Source: Chitinophagaceae bacterium
GTDB taxonomy: Bacteria; Bacteroidota; Bacteroidia; Chitinophagales; Chitinophagaceae
NCBI GenBank assembly: GCA_003136915.1
Contig: PLEB01000340.1
Location: 1-5,687, forward strand
Length of the DNA: 5,687 nucleotides
Direction of reading: 5' to 3'
Below the pieces are notes generated by a model. It had not been told where the DNA came from, did not search any database, and was given only the letters and a program-made list of their open reading frames with translations. Position numbers and translations under genes: made by a program. Positions 1 through 4,322 of this stretch are shown piece after piece (position 1 is the first letter of the stretch; each line of letters begins with the position of its first letter).

Positions 1-597
1 GACGAATATGGAAAGCCAGATCCGCAAACGGTCGGTTTGAGCCAGGTGGATAAAGGGAAAAATTATGCACTGGTTATCAGTACCAATGGAGGGTTATGGA
101 GATACCTGCTTGGGGACACCATTCAGTTCACTTCCCTGAAACCATACCGGATCCGGGTTAGCGGAAGGCTCAAACATTTTATCAATGCATTCGGAGAAGA
201 AGTGATTGTGGATAACGCTGACAAGGCCATTGTTTCGGCGGCAGAAAAGTCAGGCGCTGTTGTGAATGACTATACCGCAGGGCCCATTTATTTCGGAGAT
301 CATTCCAATGGTGCGCACGAATGGCTTATCGAATTCGAAAAAGAGCCCGCGGACATCTCTTTATTTGCCCGCGAACTGGACAAGGCACTGCAGGAGGTAA
401 ACAGCGATTATGAAGCCAAACGATATAAGGATATTGCCTTGCGGTCCCCGCTGGTTAAATCTGTCCCCAAGGGTTTGTTCACAAGCTGGTTGCGCAGGAA
501 AGGCAAGCTGGGCGGGCAGCATAAAGTACCAAGGCTTTGCAATGACCGAAGGTATATTGAGGAAATTCATCAAATGCTGGCAGCCGGCGAATTCTGA
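1..597 (+). CDS. GH3 auxin-responsive promoter family protein, C-terminal part (5' end outside window)
   Basis: The reading frame is open from the first base, so this is the last 198 residues of a longer protein; family members are usually around 500 residues. GH3 proteins belong to the acyl-adenylating superfamily. In plants they activate carboxylic acids such as indole-3-acetate or jasmonate with ATP and join them to amino acids. Visible family signatures are STNGGLWRYLLGD (window residues 27-39, nucleotide-binding region), RVSGRLKHFINAFGEEV (52-68, hinge between the large domain and the mobile C-terminal domain), and GGQHKVPRL near the end (171-179), which resembles the QYKxPR segment of plant GH3 proteins. 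No signal peptide or membrane segment lies in this part, so it is probably cytoplasmic. The substrate of Bacteroidota GH3 proteins cannot be read from sequence. The TTG at 37 is not the start, because GH3-like sequence continues upstream in frame. The 3' end overlaps the convergent membrane-protein gene by 28 bp. Confidence 0.85.
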   Translation, partial: DEYGKPDPQTVGLSQVDKGKNYALVISTNGGLWRYLLGDTIQFTSLKPYRIRVSGRLKHFINAFGEEVIVDNADKAIVSAAEKSGAVVNDYTAGPIYFGDHSNGAHEWLIEFEKEPADISLFARELDKALQEVNSDYEAKRYKDIALRSPLVKSVPKGLFTSWLRRKGKLGGQHKVPRLCNDRRYIEEIHQMLAAGEF

Positions 598-1832
598 TTT
601 TCTTTTTCTTTGTTTTGCTGGCTGCATATTATTCCCGCAATGATCAGGCTCACAAAAGACGATGTATAAAAAAGATACCCGTAAGGCACATCAATGAATT
701 GATAGAAAACAATCAGGCTCAGTTTGAAGGCGGCCAGATTGAGATTATTCAACCTCCATTTTTTTTGCAAAAGGCAGAACACCGTAAACAAAACGGGTAA
801 AACAAAACTGCCAAGCACCAGGGTTTTGTACAGGGTGGCCGTTCCATGAGGGCCGAAGAATTTGGCAAAGCCCGGATTTAGCCAGAATACTTCCGGTGTA
901 TCCCTCCAAACCCTCGATGCAAAATTAATATAGGCAGAAGGAAGATGGATCAATTGCTTTGCAGGCGCAACTCCGAAAGGAATTAAGAAAAAAAGAAGAA
1001 AGAAAAGTATGATGGTAACTGAAAAGATTATCGCCTTTTTGTATTGTTTATGCCAAAACAGGAAAAGGAGAAAGGGGATCAGCCAGCCAATCATGCTGTA
1101 CCTGCTCAAAAGGCAAAGAGATGCAGCGATACCGATAAAATAAATATTTCCTGAAATAATCCCAAAGCAAAGCAGTACGAAGTATAGAATCACCGGACCT
1201 TCCTCACTCAGGCTGATAAGGCCATGTACGTCGTCTTTTGAAAAAATCCACCAAAATAGCATGCCTGCAATCACGGGCAGCAGGTATGAGTAAATCGCAT
1301 TTTTCCTGATTCTCAGGATGAATAAAAATCCAGTGAAACTTAATAGAATAGCGATAACCGTTATCCATCGCATATCCAGGTTCAGTAGCAGTGCACCCGA
1401 ATATGGGAACCACATGGCAGGAAGATAGATCGGATGTGCGCCGTTCCATATCTCCGAAACGGGATCGTAAACCTGTTTCCAGTGGCCGCTAAGAAATCTT
1501 TCGTTCATCACTTTGATTATGGGCAGCATATCCGCATAATCCGGATCAACCGGGATCTGGTCAAGCCAGTATCGGGACGTGATATAGGCCAGGAATAGCA
1601 TGATTATGGCCAGTCCGCATTTTATCCAGAGGCCGCCAACAGCCGATTTCCCGTAGCGATCAAACCGGGCTTCAGGCAGGAACAATATTGAAAATACAAG
1701 GCCCAGGCCGGCGATAAAATACAGGATTGAGGCAAAAGATGTTTCAGCACCTAACAACAAACCATAGGTCGCGAAAAATGTTTCTGCGCCAAATGAAATC
1801 AATAATAAGTTCCTGGCAACTTTACAATCCAT
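570..1832 (-). CDS. Polytopic membrane protein, GT-C / GT87-like glycosyltransferase candidate
   Basis: This 420-residue protein has about ten or more hydrophobic segments, roughly at residues 8-28, 33-53, 68-88, 134-150, 156-174, 179-197, 212-228, 230-258, 266-290, 336-356 and 370-402. It should therefore sit in the inner membrane. The first sizeable loop after the third segment carries an acidic cluster, VDPDYADMLP (D96, D98, D101). It is followed by GAHPIYLPAMWFPY (131-144), similar in layout to the acidic loop and aromatic/proline-rich segment of GT-C enzymes such as GT87, which move sugars from polyprenyl-phosphate donors on the outer side of the membrane. This is fold-level resemblance only; donor and acceptor are unknown. 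A basic patch (KKWR, 357-360) and a charged C-terminal tail (QQNKEKENQN) are likely cytoplasmic. The ATG at 1832 is the first in the frame after the divergent gap and no clear Shine-Dalgarno precedes it. The gene stands alone, divergent from fabG and convergent with the GH3 gene. Confidence 0.7.
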   Translation of the reverse strand: MDCKVARNLLLISFGAETFFATYGLLLGAETSFASILYFIAGLGLVFSILFLPEARFDRYGKSAVGGLWIKCGLAIIMLFLAYITSRYWLDQIPVDPDYADMLPIIKVMNERFLSGHWKQVYDPVSEIWNGAHPIYLPAMWFPYSGALLLNLDMRWITVIAILLSFTGFLFILRIRKNAIYSYLLPVIAGMLFWWIFSKDDVHGLISLSEEGPVILYFVLLCFGIISGNIYFIGIAASLCLLSRYSMIGWLIPFLLFLFWHKQYKKAIIFSVTIILFFLLFFLIPFGVAPAKQLIHLPSAYINFASRVWRDTPEVFWLNPGFAKFFGPHGTATLYKTLVLGSFVLPVLFTVFCLLQKKWRLNNLNLAAFKLSLIVFYQFIDVPYGYLFYTSSFVSLIIAGIICSQQNKEKENQNSPAASI

Positions 1833-1847
1833 GCGGGTTGAAAGGCT

Positions 1848-1876
1848 TTAAATTAATATTTTTATTTACCTGCAAT
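1848..1876 (-). promoter_or_regulatory. Possible promoter of the membrane-protein gene
   Basis: On the minus strand, TAATTTAA (1855 to 1848) resembles the Bacteroidota -7 element TAnnTTTG. It lies 17 bases downstream of ATTG (1876 to 1873), a partial -33 element. It sits 15 bp upstream of the ATG at 1832. The final G of the -7 box is missing and the region is AT-rich, so a chance match is quite possible. Confidence 0.25.
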
Positions 1877-1896
1877 CCTTCGGTTGTATATATTTG
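1865..1896 (+). promoter_or_regulatory. Bacteroidota-type promoter of fabG
   Basis: TATATTTG at 1889-1896 matches the Bacteroidota -7 consensus TAnnTTTG exactly. TTTA at 1865-1868, 20 bases upstream, is a three-of-four match to the -33 TTTG. Transcription would start around 1900-1904, leaving a leader of only about 15 bases before the ATG at 1917. A short leader without a Shine-Dalgarno fits translation initiation in this phylum. Motif identity is seen directly; promoter activity is inferred. Confidence 0.5.
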
Positions 1897-1916
1897 ACAT
1901 TCTTTAATGGAATGAC

Positions 1917-2666
1917 ATGAAATTATTAGAGGGTAAAATAGCCATCATAACCGGGGCTGCCCGGGGAATAGGGGAGGCGATTGCCCTTAAACTCGCTTCA
2001 CAGGGTGCCAACATTGCATTCAGCTTTCTTTCCAGTGATGAAAAGGCACGCATACTGGAGCAAAAACTCGCTGCGCTGGGAATAAAAGCAAAAGGATACA
2101 AAAGTAACGCGGCTTCCTTCGAAGAATGCGGTGAACTCGTAAATGCCGTTTTGAAAGAATATGGAACTGTTGATGTTTGCATAAATAATGCGGGCATTTC
2201 CAAAGATAGTTTGTTGCTGCGTCTTACGCCTGAACAATGGGACGAGGTGATGACCACGAACCTGAAGAGCGTTTTTAATATGACCAAACACGTTGTGCGG
2301 CCCATGCTGAAGGCAAAAAAAGGATCTATTATAAATATGAGTTCTATTATAGGCATCCGGGGAAACGCAGGGCAGTCGAGCTACGCTGCTTCCAAAGCAG
2401 GGATCATCGGATTCACGAAATCGGTTGCGCATGAACTCGGCAGCCGTAATATCCGATGCAATGCAATCGCACCCGGCTTTATAGAAACGGATATGACCCA
2501 TTATCTTCAGGATGAAGAAAGTGCCAAATCCTTTCTCGCGAAAATTCCTCTTGGAAGATTTGGCAGCGCGGAAGAAATCGCAAATACTGCCCTTTTCCTG
2601 GCTTCCGATATGAGTAGTTATATTACCGGTCAGGTGATCAGTATTTGCGGAGGGTTGAATATTTAA
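1917..2666 (+). CDS. fabG: 3-oxoacyl-[acyl-carrier-protein] reductase FabG (SDR family)
   Basis: This complete 249-residue classical short-chain dehydrogenase/reductase is close in length to E. coli FabG (244). FabG reduces 3-oxoacyl-ACP to (R)-3-hydroxyacyl-ACP with NADPH in the elongation cycle of fatty-acid synthesis, in the cytosol and usually as a tetramer. Motifs in order are TGAARGIG (12-19, Rossmann dinucleotide binding), NNAG (90-93), catalytic N115, catalytic S143 within NMSSIIG, the Y156-A-A-S-K160 active-site motif, and APGFIETDM (185-193). The C-terminal ITGQVISICGGLNI matches the conserved FabG ending ITGxxxxxxGG. All four catalytic residues (N, S, Y, K) are present. The ATG at 1917 puts the glycine motif at the usual distance from the N terminus; two earlier ATGs (1907, 1912) are out of frame. 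The gene is not beside acpP or fabD, so a related SDR role such as acetoacetyl-CoA or secondary-metabolite reduction is also possible. A weak hairpin follows the stop. Confidence 0.85.
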   Translation: MKLLEGKIAIITGAARGIGEAIALKLASQGANIAFSFLSSDEKARILEQKLAALGIKAKGYKSNAASFEECGELVNAVLKEYGTVDVCINNAGISKDSLLLRLTPEQWDEVMTTNLKSVFNMTKHVVRPMLKAKKGSIINMSSIIGIRGNAGQSSYAASKAGIIGFTKSVAHELGSRNIRCNAIAPGFIETDMTHYLQDEESAKSFLAKIPLGRFGSAEEIANTALFLASDMSSYITGQVISICGGLNI

Positions 2667-2689
2667 GAGATCGTTTGGGATCTTCTTTT
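2665..2689 (+). terminator. Weak intrinsic terminator after fabG
   Basis: AAGAGATC (2665-2672) can pair with GATCTTCTT (2679-2687) across a six-base loop with one bulged T. The downstream side runs into a short T-rich stretch (TTCTTTT). The stem starts inside the fabG TAA codon. The stem is short and only partly GC, so termination may be incomplete, and the same-strand carbonic anhydrase gene begins 94 bp after fabG. Confidence 0.35.
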
Positions 2690-2760
2690 ATATCAAATTA
2701 AAAAGTACAAAGTAAAAATTAAAAAGAAGAGTTTTAATTTTTGCCAGCTAATTGAAGAGT

Positions 2761-3405
2761 ATGAGCGCTTACGAAAAACTGCTTTCCAATAATAAATCCT
2801 GGGCAGCCGGCATGGTAAAGGAATCGCCCGATTTCTTCCTGAACCTGGCTCATCAGCATCCTGAGTTTTTATGGATTGGATGCAGTGATAGCCGGGTTCC
2901 CGCAAATGAAATTACGGGTACGCTGCCCGGCGAAATTTTTGTTCACAGGAACCTGGCAAACCTGGTTATTCATACAGACGTAAACCTGCTCAGCGTGTTG
3001 GAATATGCCGTTGTCCATCTTAAAGTAAAGCACGTGATTGTATGCGGACATTATGGATGCGGCGGTATCAGGGCAGCAATGACCAACCACGATTTCAAAC
3101 AGGTGCTTAATATGTGGCTGCGAAATATCAAAGATGTTTACCGCCTGCACCGCGATGAACTGGATGCTATTCCGGATCAGGAAAAAAGGGAAGACCGCCT
3201 TACGGAACTCAACGTGCAGGAACAGGTTTTACACCTGTCGAAAACCTCCATCATACAACGCGCCTGGCAACATACAAAAGCTCCACAACTTCATGGATGG
3301 GTATATGGTTTGAAAGACGGACTTCTCCATACCATACTCAGCATGGGGCCAAATAGTGCAATTGATCCGCTTTACATGTATAGTGATTTGAGCGGGGAAG
3401 GATGA
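2761..3405 (+). CDS. can: Beta-class carbonic anhydrase, type II (bicarbonate-regulated)
   Basis: This 214-residue zinc enzyme interconverts CO2 and bicarbonate in the cytosol and supplies bicarbonate for carboxylases such as acetyl-CoA carboxylase. Its length and residue spacing closely follow E. coli Can (220). Zinc ligands are C41, D43, H97 and C100, seen in CSDSR (41-45) and CGHYGCGG (95-102); R45 forms the dyad with D43. W38, R63 and Y182 match the three residues that form the non-catalytic bicarbonate pocket of the Haemophilus influenzae enzyme (W39, R64, Y181). This predicts a type II enzyme that is inhibited by bicarbonate and switched by pH. I chose the ATG at 2761 (MSAYEKLL), which matches the family N terminus; a TTG nine bases upstream would add only three residues. 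No sulP-type transporter is beside it. The stop codon lies two bases before the heptamer hairpin element. Confidence 0.93.
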   Translation: MSAYEKLLSNNKSWAAGMVKESPDFFLNLAHQHPEFLWIGCSDSRVPANEITGTLPGEIFVHRNLANLVIHTDVNLLSVLEYAVVHLKVKHVIVCGHYGCGGIRAAMTNHDFKQVLNMWLRNIKDVYRLHRDELDAIPDQEKREDRLTELNVQEQVLHLSKTSIIQRAWQHTKAPQLHGWVYGLKDGLLHTILSMGPNSAIDPLYMYSDLSGEG

Positions 3406-3474
3406 GGAAGGGTTGATGGGTTATGAGTTAGGAGTTATGGATGATGGCTGATGGACATCAGATCCGATTTTACA

Positions 3475-3543
3475 CCTAAAGTCCATCAACCCATAACTCA
3501 TAATTCATAATCCCTAACTCATAACCCCTAGAGTCCATCAACC
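3475..3543. repeat. Two direct copies of a 17-bp unit inside the heptamer element
   Basis: CCTAAAGTCCATCAACC at 3475-3491 recurs as CCTAGAGTCCATCAACC at 3527-3543, with one mismatch. The copies bracket the CATAACT-type heptamers. The offset of 52 bp is not a multiple of seven, so the second copy is not in phase with the first. This suggests segment duplication rather than simple slippage of single heptamers. Confidence 0.75.
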
Positions 3544-3564
3544 ATCAACTATCAACTATCAACC
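3537..3564. repeat. Four tandem 7-bp repeats (ATCAACY)
   Basis: ATCAACC, ATCAACT, ATCAACT and ATCAACC follow one another without gaps at 3537, 3544, 3551 and 3558. This is the most regular part of the larger element. The last copy reads GGTTGAT on the minus strand and contains the final glycine codon and the TGA stop of the crotonase gene. Confidence 0.9.
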
Positions 3565-4317
3565 CTTATTAATCGCTTTCCTTGCGAATTCACTAATAAC
3601 GAGCTTGCCGCTGATTTTTGCGCGCTCAGCCAGTAATTGATCCCAATGGGATGTGCCTTCCCAAAACATTTTTTTCATTTCCTTCATCGCATCGGGACTG
3701 GAATGGCTCAGGTAATTTTGGAGGCGGTATATGGATTCATCCATGACTTCTTTTGTAGCATGCACTTCTGAATAAAAGCCTCTTGACTTTGCCCACTCTG
3801 CCGTTCTCCAGGAATTTGCATCTATGGCAAGCTGTGAAAAAGCAGATAATCCGATCTTTCGTTCCATGACAGGGCCAATAACAAAGGGTCCGATGCCAAG
3901 AGAAAGTTCGCTGAGCCTGATCTCCGCGCCGGTCAGTGCAATCGCGTAATCTGCGGCAGCAACTAGTCCGACCCCGCCACCCACGCATTTTCCCTGGACC
4001 CGTGCAATAATAAACTTGGGACATTTGCGCATGCTGTTGAATACGTGTGCAAAGCCATTGAAGAAGTCTTCGCCTTCCCCCGCAGTTTTTATGCTGCCTA
4101 ATTCCTGAAACGAAGCGCCGGCGCAAAAAGCTTTTTCTCCCGCAGAACGCAGAAGGATCACACGCACTTCCTCATCAAGCCCAGCTGCATGAATCTGAAA
4201 TCCAAGCTCCATCAGAAGAGTGCCAGGCAGTGAATTACTTTTCGGATGAAAAAATTCGATGGTCAGGCATTGCCCATGTCTGACCGATTTCACATAGCCG
4301 GATATAAGCCCATTCAT
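3559..4317 (-). CDS. Enoyl-CoA hydratase/isomerase (crotonase) family protein
   Basis: This complete 252-residue crotonase-fold protein is of typical family length (about 255-265). Oxyanion-hole segments are FCAGASFQEL (64-73) and GKCVGGGVGLVAAADY (109-124). The position of the first catalytic glutamate of rat enoyl-CoA hydratase (E144, in GGGxE) is G117 here, while the second (E164) is kept as E137 in IRLSELSLGIGP. Single-glutamate crotonases include delta3,delta2-enoyl-CoA isomerases, and a GGGVGL motif also occurs in LiuC-type methylglutaconyl-CoA hydratases, so hydratase and isomerase are both possible. The ATG at 4317 lies 5 bp after the paaZ stop, so the two genes are almost certainly co-transcribed. 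This suggests a role in the CoA-ester steps of phenylacetate breakdown (PaaF- or PaaG-like), but a paaF or paaG symbol cannot be assigned from sequence. The 3' end runs into the heptamer element, which supplies its stop codon. Confidence 0.85.
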   Translation of the reverse strand: MNGLISGYVKSVRHGQCLTIEFFHPKSNSLPGTLLMELGFQIHAAGLDEEVRVILLRSAGEKAFCAGASFQELGSIKTAGEGEDFFNGFAHVFNSMRKCPKFIIARVQGKCVGGGVGLVAAADYAIALTGAEIRLSELSLGIGPFVIGPVMERKIGLSAFSQLAIDANSWRTAEWAKSRGFYSEVHATKEVMDESIYRLQNYLSHSSPDAMKEMKKMFWEGTSHWDQLLAERAKISGKLVISEFARKAINKG

Positions 4318-4322
4318 ATTAC

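Larger units (their letters stand above)
3408..3567. repeat. Heptamer-based long interrupted inverted repeat between convergent genes
   Basis: This 160 bp element fills nearly the whole gap between can and the crotonase gene. Four stem blocks pair in nested, collinear order: 3408-3417 with 3558-3567 (10 bp), 3418-3432 with 3513-3527 (15 bp), 3432-3440 with 3491-3499 (9 bp, sharing one base with the previous block), and 3449-3456 with 3481-3488 (8 bp), around a 24-base loop. All four are perfect matches. Both arms are built from degenerate 7-bp units: GGTTGAT, GGGTTAT, GAGTTAG, GAGTTAT, GGATGAT and GGCTGAT on the left; CATAACT, CATAATT, CATAATC, CCTAACT and CATAACC on the right. The right arm holds extra units, so the fold has asymmetric internal loops. 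It could act as a two-way transcription end or 3' mRNA stabiliser, but neither strand has a T-tract after it, so it is not a standard intrinsic terminator. No flanking target duplication is seen. Confidence 0.85.

Noticed and set aside
615..800. Short plus-strand open frame inside the membrane-protein gene
   Set aside because: It is antisense to transmembrane coding sequence, has no recognisable motif and no start context.
1998..2501. Minus-strand open frames of 150-167 codons across fabG
   Set aside because: They lie opposite a complete SDR with all catalytic motifs; their translations show no family motifs and are antisense shadows.
2735..2743. TAATTTTTG upstream of can as a promoter -7 element
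   Set aside because: It has three rather than two bases between TA and TTTG, lies only 17 bp before the ATG, and has no recognisable -33 TTTG at the right distance in an A/T-rich stretch.
2752..2760. TTG at 2752 as the start of the carbonic anhydrase
   Set aside because: The ATG at 2761 gives the normal family N terminus (MSAYEKLL) and the zinc-ligand numbering expected from E. coli Can minus one; the extra three residues have no support.
3411..3564. CRISPR-like array
   Set aside because: Units are 7 bp, degenerate and contiguous or palindromically arranged; there are no constant-length repeats separated by unique spacers.
3408..3567. Miniature transposable element (MITE) with 10-bp terminal inverted repeats
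   Set aside because: The terminal AAGGGTTGAT/ATCAACCCTT match is real, but the flanks (gatgagg and attaatc) show no target-site duplication and the ends are themselves heptamer units. Kept as a repeat, not called mobile.
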